Made by a program: the position numbers and the translations under genes
Assembly: GCF_905175375.1 (NCBI RefSeq)
Contig: NZ_CAJIMS010000001.1
Span: 930,001 to 994,000 of the forward strand
Origin: Chryseobacterium aquaeductus
GTDB lineage: Bacteria > Bacteroidota > Bacteroidia > Flavobacteriales > Weeksellaceae
Reading direction: 5' to 3'
Length of the DNA stretch: 64,000 nucleotides
Shown here: in pieces, positions 27,301 to 33,068 of the stretch
Position numbering within the stretch: the stretch's first letter is position 1
Layout: every line of letters begins with the position of its first letter
The notes under the pieces: model-generated
What the model was told of the DNA's origin: nothing
The model's database searches: none
The model's input: only the letters and a program-made list of their open reading frames with translations

Positions 27301-28469
27301 AAAACGGTTTGTTGTAATGCTTGGTTATTCTGAGAAATCAACTGATTAAGCTCGGCAAACGCAGAAATGTTTTCCAACGAAGTTGAAGCACTTTGTAATA
27401 CTTTATTCAGTGTGTTTTTTTGGTCTTCTGTTAGTTGACTCTGTAAATTTCCTGCTTCTACTTCCGGTTGGAACTCAAAACTAAACTCAGGCAGTTCTGG
27501 TGCAGGAGTTGTTCTTGCTAATTCTTCATTCAGGCTTCTAAGTTCTTCTTGTGAACGCTCGTCTTTCAAAAACAGCTCAGGATGTGCAATGCTCATTTTA
27601 GAAAGATAGTCGATACGGCTTTCTGCCACTTTTTTACGACTGTTAACTTCTTCCAGTTGATTTTGGTATTCTTTTCTTGCAGGAGCAACTTTTCTTTCAT
27701 AAGCAGTTAATGCTTCTTTATGAGCCTGCTGATACTGCTTTCTGTATGTTTTTTCCATAGCATCTAATACAGAAACCAAATTTTGATTCGCATGTAGATC
27801 CATTTTAGCTTCCGCAAACTTCATTCCTGCGTCGTTGTACGCTACTTTTGGAGCTGCTTGAGTTGCTGTTTTGGTAGTACTTGTACTTCCAGATGTTGTT
27901 CCATTGTCTACTTTGAACAATTCTTTTGGAAGCACTACTTTGGCTTTGATGACATCATTATATACACCTTCATTTCCATCAGTATAAACGGCAAGAATGT
28001 GGTTAAGGTGCAAAAACTGCATCAGTGTTTCCTTCGCATAGAAGTCTTTTTGGGTGGTTACCTGATAAACTAAATTATCCCAAAGACTCGAATCTATTGA
28101 AAACATTGCTTTTTTAGTAGTAATCAAATAGTCTTTGTATTCCTTTATTTTTGCATCAAATTCCGCTTTAGTTGCTGTGGTTTTGTTTCTCGCTACCCAA
28201 ATTGCCAAATCATAAAATGCAGAATCTTTTGCTTTTAAGGTTTGTTCTGTTTCTATAGTTAATGGAAGTGTAGACGGAACCTCACAAAGCTTTTGTAAAG
28301 TAGTTGATGAATTAAGTTTTGTATCAAATATTCCTTTTTGGGTATCTTTTCTAAAGATAAACCTTCTTTCTTTGTTTTTAGGATCTGATAATTCTGCATT
28401 TCGCATGGATGCGAATCTGAATAACGTCTGCGACGCGTTATTATTGGTATTTAAATTGTTTGTTGACAT
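24363..28469 (-). CDS. 1368-residue unrecognised protein, first gene of the toxin operon
   Basis: Not recognised. There is no signal peptide and no lipobox. Residues about 205-300 are a charged coiled coil (EKTYRKQYQQAHKEALTAYE...). At about 405-525 there is a beta-rich domain, then a Gly/Thr linker (GGGTGTGSGTTPTTP, about 545-560). At about 600-720 two long charged helices flank a Gly-rich amphipathic segment (AQAGFSASWGMGGNKYGLNI) with Ser/Asn, a pattern seen in membrane-inserting hairpins. The C-terminal half is mixed alpha/beta with scattered Cys and aromatic residues. The size and position ahead of the toxin suggest a carrier, scaffold or pore-forming component. That is inference. It is transcribed from the 41-bp block at 28669, with a leader of about 195 nt. 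Confidence 0.65.
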   Translation of the reverse strand: MSTNNLNTNNNASQTLFRFASMRNAELSDPKNKERRFIFRKDTQKGIFDTKLNSSTTLQKLCEVPSTLPLTIETEQTLKAKDSAFYDLAIWVARNKTTATKAEFDAKIKEYKDYLITTKKAMFSIDSSLWDNLVYQVTTQKDFYAKETLMQFLHLNHILAVYTDGNEGVYNDVIKAKVVLPKELFKVDNGTTSGSTSTTKTATQAAPKVAYNDAGMKFAEAKMDLHANQNLVSVLDAMEKTYRKQYQQAHKEALTAYERKVAPARKEYQNQLEEVNSRKKVAESRIDYLSKMSIAHPELFLKDERSQEELRSLNEELARTTPAPELPEFSFEFQPEVEAGNLQSQLTEDQKNTLNKVLQSASTSLENISAFAELNQLISQNNQALQQTVLDNTVLNQQVSTSVGGVVVPVTNSANANGWIPYSVKTYNRNNNDWFIMLTIDNYAHNIVSGTYKVTINGVETTSSNVFQAVNGVNFLFYNGVTIPASQTERINGFILSGEVVLEDGKTYILDVTMIRDESDMNAVLKQGAFKGSAAFTLKEQTGGGTGTGSGTTPTTPVGVYTPSGFGMKNIGITDYKKVEQSTYCYVEGDVAHIENIMAREYKERATRRLKRNESQTTKSSESEKEKLTDTTSTERHEMQSEVAKILQESKDFSAQAGFSASWGMGGNKYGLNIGANYATHNSKEESNRQAVTEAKDITARALDRIVTKVKEERIDKIIEEYEENNKHGFDNTKGSSHVVGVYRWVDKVVKNQIYNYGKRMMFEFMIPEPAKLHNLGMKISKNAENQLVKPVDPRESSVQKLENFSSLEDETKLKFWLNKYNVEIDDKPAYSKKISFSFADKNIGQDVDGVYGRWTGVYNNNDFKIDDGFCATKVTGAINVGVGAGTRMNPVSHVYICGVETGGNVNMTLSNVEKAITVSSLFWDIRGISGSLVADIVLTQEAKNAWLQKAFNKIIEAYQVELSKYEQALADAKAMGVQIKGSNPGFYRKIENTILRRNCISYMLEQNPSVDLTFGKKRYYTNDGGAEETFTNTDIKVDGKLDQYAAFIKFMEQAFEWEIMSYYFYPYYWGERKGWGDLYQFDDNDPVFRAFMQSGMARVIVTVRPGFEEVVRHFLSTGQIWNGGEVPVIDDTLFLSIVDEMRAPQGTKEGEPWREKLPTSLTILQADSIGLKVEKALPCNCEPGVKFDDNLGEMCGSNFELNQNQVGQTTDKWMQITFSHLDNNMYFKTIGDMDAAGLFPRQYECMGHAILVDRDAKWQKTDPITKFYQALADEISQIEGIEAYVSEDEGITLKILASKITNFMFRKPGGTNEFDLLKFSIDIDSGYVKFISPEYGSSSSDRILDKDGHVIPKAEYLDKVPLSKFLV

Positions 28470-28494
28470 TTTTATGTAAATTTGTTTGTTTTTA

Positions 28495-28530
28495 TGCTGC
28501 AGGCTTGCTTATCAATTCTAACCTCCAGCA
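28495..28530 (-). promoter_or_regulatory. Leader stem-loop before the 1368-residue gene
   Basis: TGCTGxAGG pairs with CCTxCAGCA across a 17-nt loop, 26 bp before the start codon. With the hairpin at 28596-28627 it makes the leader unusually structured for a Bacteroidota mRNA. A role in translational control is possible but unproved. Confidence 0.4.
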
Positions 28531-28595
28531 GTTTGTTTCAATTTTTGAAAGCTTCTTTTTAGTAGGATACTTTCGAAAATTCAGCCTTATTTTTT

Positions 28596-28627
28596 AAGGT
28601 GGTGTCCGGCTAATGGATATCCACCTT
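28596..28627 (-). promoter_or_regulatory. Second leader stem-loop
   Basis: AAGGTGG and CCACCTT form a perfect 7-bp stem with an inner TCC/GGA pairing. There is no U-tract on the minus side, so it is not a simple terminator. It lies within the predicted 5' leader of the toxin operon. Confidence 0.4.
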
Positions 28628-28668
28628 ACTTTTTAATTTCGAATTTCATTTTTGTGTTGTTTTATACT

Positions 28669-28709
28669 GCAAATATCCATCGGGGAAGCGACAGAACTTG
28701 ACGTATTAA
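28669..28709 (-). promoter_or_regulatory. Conserved 41-bp promoter/operator block, copy A (toxin operon)
   Basis: The block aligns without gaps to 29977-30017 at 28 of 41 positions, including ACTTGACGT-TTAA at one end and GCAAA (minus TTTGC, the -7 side) at the other. The distance between the two conserved ends is identical. It lies about 200 bp upstream of the 1368-residue gene and behind the lysis cassette. Here the left half of the palindrome is degenerate (GCGACAG). Confidence 0.65.
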
Positions 28710-28780
28710 ATTTGTATTCAAGTATTTTTGAAGAAATTTCGCAGTTTCCTGATAATCAGCTGGAAAGAAATTAAAACCAA

Positions 28781-29062
28781 TTACAGTTTATCTTTCAGCT
28801 CCTCAATGTAGCGGATAAGCATCCATAAAACGACAGGAAAACCTACATTTCCCAAAAGCCATGTTTGTCCGGATTTGCTGTAAAATTCAAAGTTCTGCAG
28901 ATCACTTATAAAAAGAGCAATTACGTACGTAATCAATCCATAAAGTAAAAACTTCAGGTAATTGGGAAGATATTTTGTTTTATTATAACAGAACCCTAAT
29001 AAAGCACCCCAAAGCGAGATACTTGCGATATGGATCAGTAAAATTCCTATATTATTTTCCAT
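28781..29062 (-). CDS. Small integral membrane protein (holin-like partner)
   Basis: The product has 93 residues with three hydrophobic segments (IGILLIHIASISLWGALLGF; YLKFLLYGLITYVIALFI; LLGNVGFPVVLWMLIRYI) and a short charged tail. It overlaps the upstream holin-like gene by 11 bp and is the last gene of the M15-holin cassette. No family is recognised. The size and topology would fit a second holin or antiholin. There is no clear terminator after it, so transcripts may run into the 1368-residue gene. Confidence 0.65.
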   Translation of the reverse strand: MENNIGILLIHIASISLWGALLGFCYNKTKYLPNYLKFLLYGLITYVIALFISDLQNFEFYSKSGQTWLLGNVGFPVVLWMLIRYIEELKDKL

Positions 29063-29459
29063 CTCTTTTTTCTTTTTCAGGGTTAAATTTTTGATTTAGT
29101 GCACTGATTACCCAAGCTTTCACCAATCCTTTATCCATAAGCTGTAAAAGGATGCTTGGTGCAAAAATCGAGGTAAAAAGACTCAGTAAATAGGTTTTAA
29201 ACTCAGAAAATCCGCCGAATTTGACAAGTAACGAACATATAATACTGATAAGAACAGAAAGGAAAACGTGCCAGAAAGAGGTTTTTATTTTATGATCAAT
29301 AATATCTTTGATTACAGTAATCAAGAGACCAAATAGAACAAAAACTGCCCATAAAATATCAGATTTACCTACTCCCATATCGAAGTATCGGTCTGTTTCA
29401 TATACAATTCCTGAAGCGGTAAGTGCATAAGAAAGACTTTTTAAAAAAATAAGTTTCAT
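29052..29459 (-). CDS. Holin-like membrane protein
   Basis: The product has 135 residues with about four hydrophobic segments (DILWAVFVLFGLLITVI; FWHVFLSVLISIICSLLV; YLLSLFTSIFAPSILLQLM) and a strongly charged C-terminal tail (NPEKEKRDGK). That is typical of phage holins. It starts 4 bp inside the end of the M15 endopeptidase gene, the normal partner of a holin. The assignment rests on topology and neighbourhood, not on a recognised family signature. Confidence 0.65.
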   Translation of the reverse strand: MKLIFLKSLSYALTASGIVYETDRYFDMGVGKSDILWAVFVLFGLLITVIKDIIDHKIKTSFWHVFLSVLISIICSLLVKFGGFSEFKTYLLSLFTSIFAPSILLQLMDKGLVKAWVISALNQKFNPEKEKRDGK

Positions 29460-29953
29460 GTTTTGGGTTTTATGGGTTGAACGATAGGATATCCTTCTTT
29501 GTCTTTAGAAAGTTCTTGTAATACTCTCCAGTTTCCGTACTCTTTTTTTTGAAAGTGGGGCAAATCTCTGAAGGTTTTCCAGCTTCCGCCCCATTCCCAG
29601 CCGTAATTACTAAAGATCTTCACGCATTCGTTCCAGTCGGCAATCCGGTCATTATCCCAGTCTTTTGCAGTATCCCAGCTTGCAGACTTTCCGTCAATAA
29701 TCAGGCATATATCCACGGCAAAACCATAGTTGTGGATGCTTTGTCCTGATTTCGCATTGGTTACTCTTTTTCCAGCAGTTGTTCTGCCCTGAGCATAAAG
29801 CTTTGCCTGCTCCTGAAATGTTCTTAATCCTTGCGTGATTCTTACCTTAGCGTTTCCTGTAAGGGCTTTATCGCAAGCTTCAATGATTTTTTTTACTTCA
29901 TCTCGCACAAGAGGATGAAGTTTTTCGATTTTTTGTAATGTAAATGTGTCCAT
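29456..29953 (-). CDS. M15-family peptidoglycan endopeptidase (endolysin type)
   Basis: The product has 165 residues from ATG at 29953. A longer frame would start at TTG 29980, but that lies inside the predicted promoter, so the ATG is chosen. It shows the SxHxxGxAxD zinc motif (SIHNYGFAVDI) and the final PHF of DLPHFQKK, with the GLRTFQEQAKLYAQGRT strand in front. This is the pattern of L-alanyl-D-glutamate endopeptidases of phage endolysins, and of type 10 secretion systems such as the ChiX type. There is no signal peptide, so export would need the adjacent holin. It is the first gene of the cassette, 24 bp from the TTTGC box. Confidence 0.85.
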   Translation of the reverse strand: MDTFTLQKIEKLHPLVRDEVKKIIEACDKALTGNAKVRITQGLRTFQEQAKLYAQGRTTAGKRVTNAKSGQSIHNYGFAVDICLIIDGKSASWDTAKDWDNDRIADWNECVKIFSNYGWEWGGSWKTFRDLPHFQKKEYGNWRVLQELSKDKEGYPIVQPIKPKT

Positions 29954-29976
29954 AACATAATTTTTATTGTTAGGGA

Positions 29977-30017
29977 GCAAAGTAAATTCATGGAAACGTC
30001 AAGACTTGACGTGTTAA
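29977..30017 (-). promoter_or_regulatory. Conserved 41-bp promoter/operator block, copy B (lysis cassette)
   Basis: The partner of the block at 28669-28709. It contains a perfect palindrome ACGTCAAG-A-CTTGACGT at 29996-30012, then GGAA and the TTTGC -7-side element on the minus strand. The transcription start would lie about 20 bp before the ATG at 29953. A palindrome so close upstream of the -7 element is what one expects of an activator or repressor site. Confidence 0.7.
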
Positions 30018-30088
30018 TTTAAAAAAATAAGGTAAAAGATTATTAAATAGGAATAAGTAACCCGTGTGCTTCATAAAAATTCAAAAAT
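30018..30088. other. Spacer between the lysis cassette and the recombinase remnant
   Basis: AT-rich, with no feature recognised. It begins a stretch of about 1.35 kb, up to the tRNA, that holds only remnants. Confidence 0.4.
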
Positions 30089-30320
30089 ATGATGGTAAGT
30101 TTAGCTGAAATGGAGCAAACTTTAAATATCGAAAGAACCATAGCAGGATTGAAAATGCCCGAAGATTGAAAAAAATTAGTGTAGAAAGCCTAAAATGAAT
30201 CCCGACAAACTACAGGCGGTTAAAAAACTATTGGAAAGCAGAACTTCTCCCAAAGAAGTAGCAAAAACTCTCGAAATATCTGTGGCGATACTCTACCGAT
30301 GGATTCCTATTTCCGGAAAA
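30089..30320 (+). pseudogene. C-terminal remnant of a serine recombinase (resolvase/invertase)
   Basis: SLAEMEQTLNIERTIAGLK is the E-helix region of Tn3/Hin-type serine recombinases. After a broken stretch with stops, the second frame reads MNPDKLQAVKKLLESRTSPK then EVAKTLEISVAILYRWIP, the resolvase HTH_7 DNA-binding domain. The catalytic N-terminal domain with its Ser is missing. It lies 72 bp upstream of the lysis-cassette promoter block, on the opposite strand. Confidence 0.8.
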
Positions 30321-30449
30321 CTAATAATCTTGGTAATAGCAAATATTGTATCTCTTCTCTGGTTTGAAGTCAAAAAAAAAAATAGTTTTTAAATATTGAT
30401 AACCAGTATTCTATATCATTTTCAGTGTACTTTTGGCACTTTCGTTTAA

Positions 30450-30709
30450 GATACCCCAACTTTACAGGAAAAAATCTTCTTGATATTTATCAAAATCCTA
30501 ATAAATGGAAAGGTGATTATCCACCTTGAATCATAAAAAGCTACATCAAACTCGTTACATTGATGCAGACGGACGGAATAAATGACATAACGGAAATCAA
30601 TAAATTCTGAAACTACCAAATCTGACCCAAACAAGGAGATATGAAATTAATTTGGTCTGCTCGTTTGAATGACGGACGAAGGCTGGAGTTTACAAAAGAT
30701 GATTCCTGA
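30450..30709 (+). pseudogene. higB: Decayed HigB/RelE-type toxin
   Basis: With a few in-frame stops, the plus strand reads NPNKWKGDYPPxIIKSYIKL, then VTLMQTDGINDITEINK, and GDMKLIWSARLNDGRRLEFT-stop at 30709. This is the RelE/HigB arrangement that ends in LKGDxKGxWSxRLNDxxRLxF. At least three nonsense codons make it non-functional. The left boundary is approximate. It precedes a decayed HigA, the normal order of the pair. Confidence 0.65.
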
Positions 30710-30785
30710 ATAATCCAAGTCATTAACTTTGCCAGAATAAGCAATCATTACAAAAAAAACTTTTATCACTTACTCATTTATTAAG

Positions 30786-31092
30786 ATGATTAAACCCGGA
30801 ATAGCATTTCATCCCTGAGAATATCTTGCGGATGCTATCGAACTCAAAGGATCAAACACAGCTTGCAGAATTAATCAATATCAGCAAATATGAGATCAAT
30901 GATCTCGTAAAGTGAAGAAGAAACATCACTCTGAGAATAGCAGGGCGTATTGGTGAAGCTTTTGATACGACAAATACCGTTTGGCTCAATCTCCAAAACA
31001 TATATGATCTTTACAAGATAGACTTGAATAAAGAAGAATTCAAACAAAAGGAAGCAATAAGGAAAAGATTAAAGGAGTTTGTCGTTGCATAA
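30786..31092 (+). pseudogene. higA: Decayed HigA antitoxin
   Basis: From ATG 30786: MIKPGIAFHP-stop-EYLADAIELKG, then a frameshift near 30855 into TQLAELINISKYEINDLVK. A stop follows, then RRNITLRIAGRIGEAFDTTN, TVWLNLQNIYDLYKID and on to TAA at 31092. The HigA signature (HPGEYL, QxxLAxxI.IS..x.Ixxxx.GRRxIT) is plain. Two nonsense codons and one frameshift disable it. Confidence 0.8.
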
Positions 31093-31330
31093 TGATTTCA
31101 CGCTTAATAAATAGTCACAATAACCCTGCGTTCACACTTTATTAAAAAATTGCCAAAGTTGGTTTAAAATCCTTTGTTAAAGATGGTATTGATTACATCT
31201 TATCCTCAAAAACAACTTTATAAAACTTTCCGTTTTGCACAACAATTCTGCTATTGTACCATAATAATCCATTCTAAACCATTAAAAACCACAAAATGTT
31301 GTACCTATGTTGTACCCAAGATTAAGGTAC
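31093..31330. other. Spacer before the tRNA with repeated TTGTACC words
   Basis: No gene is supported. The word TTGTACC occurs three times (about 31253, 31298 and 31309), followed by a GGTAC inverted copy. This lies on the 3' side of the tRNA, where integrative elements often insert, so an attachment-site scar is conceivable, but no integrase is present. Confidence 0.3.
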
Positions 31331-31357
31331 AAAAAAACTCTCTTGAAAAAGAGAGTT
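31331..31357 (-). terminator. Terminator of tRNA-Met
   Basis: AACTCTCTT / AAGAGAGTT stem with a 4-nt loop, followed on the minus strand by seven T, 29 bp past the tRNA 3' end. Confidence 0.8.
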
Positions 31358-31385
31358 AAATAACTGAAAACCAGCTTATTATTTG

Positions 31386-31459
31386 TAGCGAAGACGGGAA
31401 TTGAACCCGTGACCTCAGGGTTATGAATCCTGCGCTCTAACCAACTGAGCTACCTCGCC
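31386..31459 (-). tRNA. tRNA-Met (anticodon CAU)
   Basis: The minus strand folds as a 74-nt cloverleaf: acceptor GGCGAGG with CTTCGCT (two G-U pairs), D-arm GCTC/GAGC, anticodon loop TTCATAA with CAU at 34-36, and T-arm ACGGG-TTCAATT-CCCGT. The last pair of the anticodon stem (31-39) is A-C. The discriminator is A and CCA is not encoded. It could also be the lysidine-modified tRNA-Ile, but the stem sequence favours elongator Met. Confidence 0.9.
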
Positions 31460-31503
31460 GTTTTGGTGGTGCAAATATATAAAATATTTAACACTCACCA
31501 AAA

Positions 31504-32787
31504 TTATTTTATATTTAAATAGTTTAAAACATCACCTACATGATTTGGTTTACTGATAATCTTATTGTTAGCATCTAAAATAAAATAACTTGGTGTAGCG
31601 TGTATATTGTATGTATCAGCATACGAACTGTTCCAACCTCTGAGTTCCGAGTCATTGATCCACGGGAAGACTTTAATTTTATTGTTGTAAGCATCTTTAT
31701 CAGAATCTAAAGAAAGACCGATTACCTGAATGTTTTTTGATTTTATGTCATTATATTTCTCCAAAAGTTTCGGAAGTTCTGTCTCACAGTGTGAGCATGT
31801 AGAAGACCAAAAAACCACTATTTTTTTATCAGCCTTCACATCTGCAATAGATTGAGCTGTTGTATTAACAGCCGACTGAAATTTATAATTAGGAAATGTA
31901 GCTCCAATTTCTACATTAGCATTTGACTTTAGAGTTGATGCCAGTCTGTCAGTGATTGTACATTTAAGATTTTTCGCCAGAGTCAGATATTTACTCTTAA
32001 AATCATTCATTTCATATACATCAAAAATATCAATCAACTCCGACAAAACGGTTTGTCCACGGGGTGTTTCCACCTTTAGTTTCGTTAGCAATTTATCAAC
32101 GGATTGTTCAACGTTGGCATTTCCGCCATTATTTAAAAAGGCAACCAAAATAGGTCTTATTAAAGATGATGATTCTAGCATATCGTTCGATTTATCAAAG
32201 AAATCGATCACTTCCTCTTGAGAAACTTTTTTGGCAGGATTATTTGATAAAAATTTAGCATAATTGGTATTATAGTAAGAGATAAAAGGATATTTTGATA
32301 CATCAGTAGTATTTGATCCCGAAAGATTGGCAATCTCTGTTACTAATGCTTTTCCAAAAACTGTGTTGTCCTTGTAATACTCTTTTATCTGAGCTAAAGC
32401 CGGAAGAATCATTTCTTTTTTCTGAGACGATTCTTGAATAGAATTCATCAATTCATTGGCTTCATCCTGATAGATTACGTTTTTTATTTTGTTATTCTCA
32501 GTCTCCAGTTTGATACTTACATTTTTATTTTCAGATATAAAGCTTACACTATTATTTGTATTCGGGAAATACACCTTCATCATACCAGAATAATTTTTGG
32601 GATATTTAAAAACCCATGAATTATTTTTGTTCTGCTCCTTCGAAACGATAATATCTTTAGATCCGTTCAACGTATATAAAATAGCATCTTTTTCCTTAAA
32701 TTCTGCAGGCGTTTGGATATTTATTGAAAACTGTGCATGCAAAGAAAATGCGAAAAGCATTCCTGATAATAAGAATATTTTTTTCAT
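31504..32787 (-). CDS. TlpA-like thioredoxin-domain protein
   Basis: The product has 427 residues with a signal peptide (MKKIFLLSGMLFAFSLHAQ). The N-terminal 290 residues are an all-helical/beta region of the kind that precedes TlpA domains in Bacteroidota. The C-terminal thioredoxin fold has VFWSSTCSHCETELPKLLEK (CSHC active site at about 330) and the cis-Pro strand ATPSYFILD. It acts in the periplasm as a thiol-disulfide oxidoreductase. It starts 8 bp after the terminator of the T9SS unit and may have a promoter within or be transcribed by readthrough. Confidence 0.85.
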   Translation of the reverse strand: MKKIFLLSGMLFAFSLHAQFSINIQTPAEFKEKDAILYTLNGSKDIIVSKEQNKNNSWVFKYPKNYSGMMKVYFPNTNNSVSFISENKNVSIKLETENNKIKNVIYQDEANELMNSIQESSQKKEMILPALAQIKEYYKDNTVFGKALVTEIANLSGSNTTDVSKYPFISYYNTNYAKFLSNNPAKKVSQEEVIDFFDKSNDMLESSSLIRPILVAFLNNGGNANVEQSVDKLLTKLKVETPRGQTVLSELIDIFDVYEMNDFKSKYLTLAKNLKCTITDRLASTLKSNANVEIGATFPNYKFQSAVNTTAQSIADVKADKKIVVFWSSTCSHCETELPKLLEKYNDIKSKNIQVIGLSLDSDKDAYNNKIKVFPWINDSELRGWNSSYADTYNIHATPSYFILDANNKIISKPNHVGDVLNYLNIK

Positions 32788-32795
32788 GATGTAAA

Positions 32796-32828
32796 AATAA
32801 AAAAACTCTCTGACTAATCAGAGAGTTT
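32796..32828 (-). terminator. Terminator after the T9SS protein unit
   Basis: AAACTCTCTGA / TCAGAGAGTTT perfect 11-bp stem with a 4-nt loop, followed on the minus strand by T-rich sequence, 20 bp past the stop at 32849. Confidence 0.85.
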
Positions 32829-32848
32829 AAAATATTTTAATAAAATTT

Positions 32849-33061
32849 TTATATTTTTTGAATCTTGTATTTTTTAGCAAAGTAAGCAATTAGTAAAATC
32901 GCAGCTACTCCCAAAACGTAGACATACATGTCAATCGGTGAGGATGGCTCGCATGGATCTCCCGGAAAACATGGGACTCCAGGTCCATTTGATTGGGCAC
33001 TTACAACACTGCAAAATACCAAAAATAGTGTAAACAGTACCTTTTTAATAAATTTCATCAT
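32849..33061 (-). CDS. Small signal-anchored membrane protein with PGDPCEP linker
   Basis: The product has 70 residues: signal peptide (MKFIKKVLFTLFLVFCSVVSAQ), a Pro/Gly/Cys linker (GVPCFPGDPCEPSSPID), one hydrophobic segment (YVLGVAAILLIAYFA) and a basic tail (KKYKIQKI). Similar tiny proteins with a PGxP motif and C-terminal TM follow T9SS-secreted proteins in flavobacteria. It starts 7 bp after the T9SS protein, so they are co-transcribed. The function is unknown; it may be an anchor or partner of that protein. Confidence 0.75.
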   Translation of the reverse strand: MMKFIKKVLFTLFLVFCSVVSAQSNGPGVPCFPGDPCEPSSPIDMYVYVLGVAAILLIAYFAKKYKIQKI

Positions 33062-33068
33062 TGTAGTT

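Noticed and set aside
28670-28773. Short plus-strand frame ending YSSIFEEISQFPDNQLERN
   Set aside because: Protein-like text, but no start codon, and it overlaps the conserved minus-strand promoter block; probably accidental or a tiny remnant.
19270-29953. Ordinary prophage or contractile injection system
   Set aside because: No terminase, capsid, sheath, tube, baseplate or integrase genes; only a lysis-type cassette and toxin-like genes are present.
30195-30392. Independent small HTH gene
   Set aside because: The sequence is the DNA-binding end of a serine recombinase whose preceding part is found, broken, just upstream.
31093-31330. Attachment site of an integrative element
   Set aside because: TTGTACC words are repeated, but no integrase and no matching copy of the tRNA end was found elsewhere in the window.
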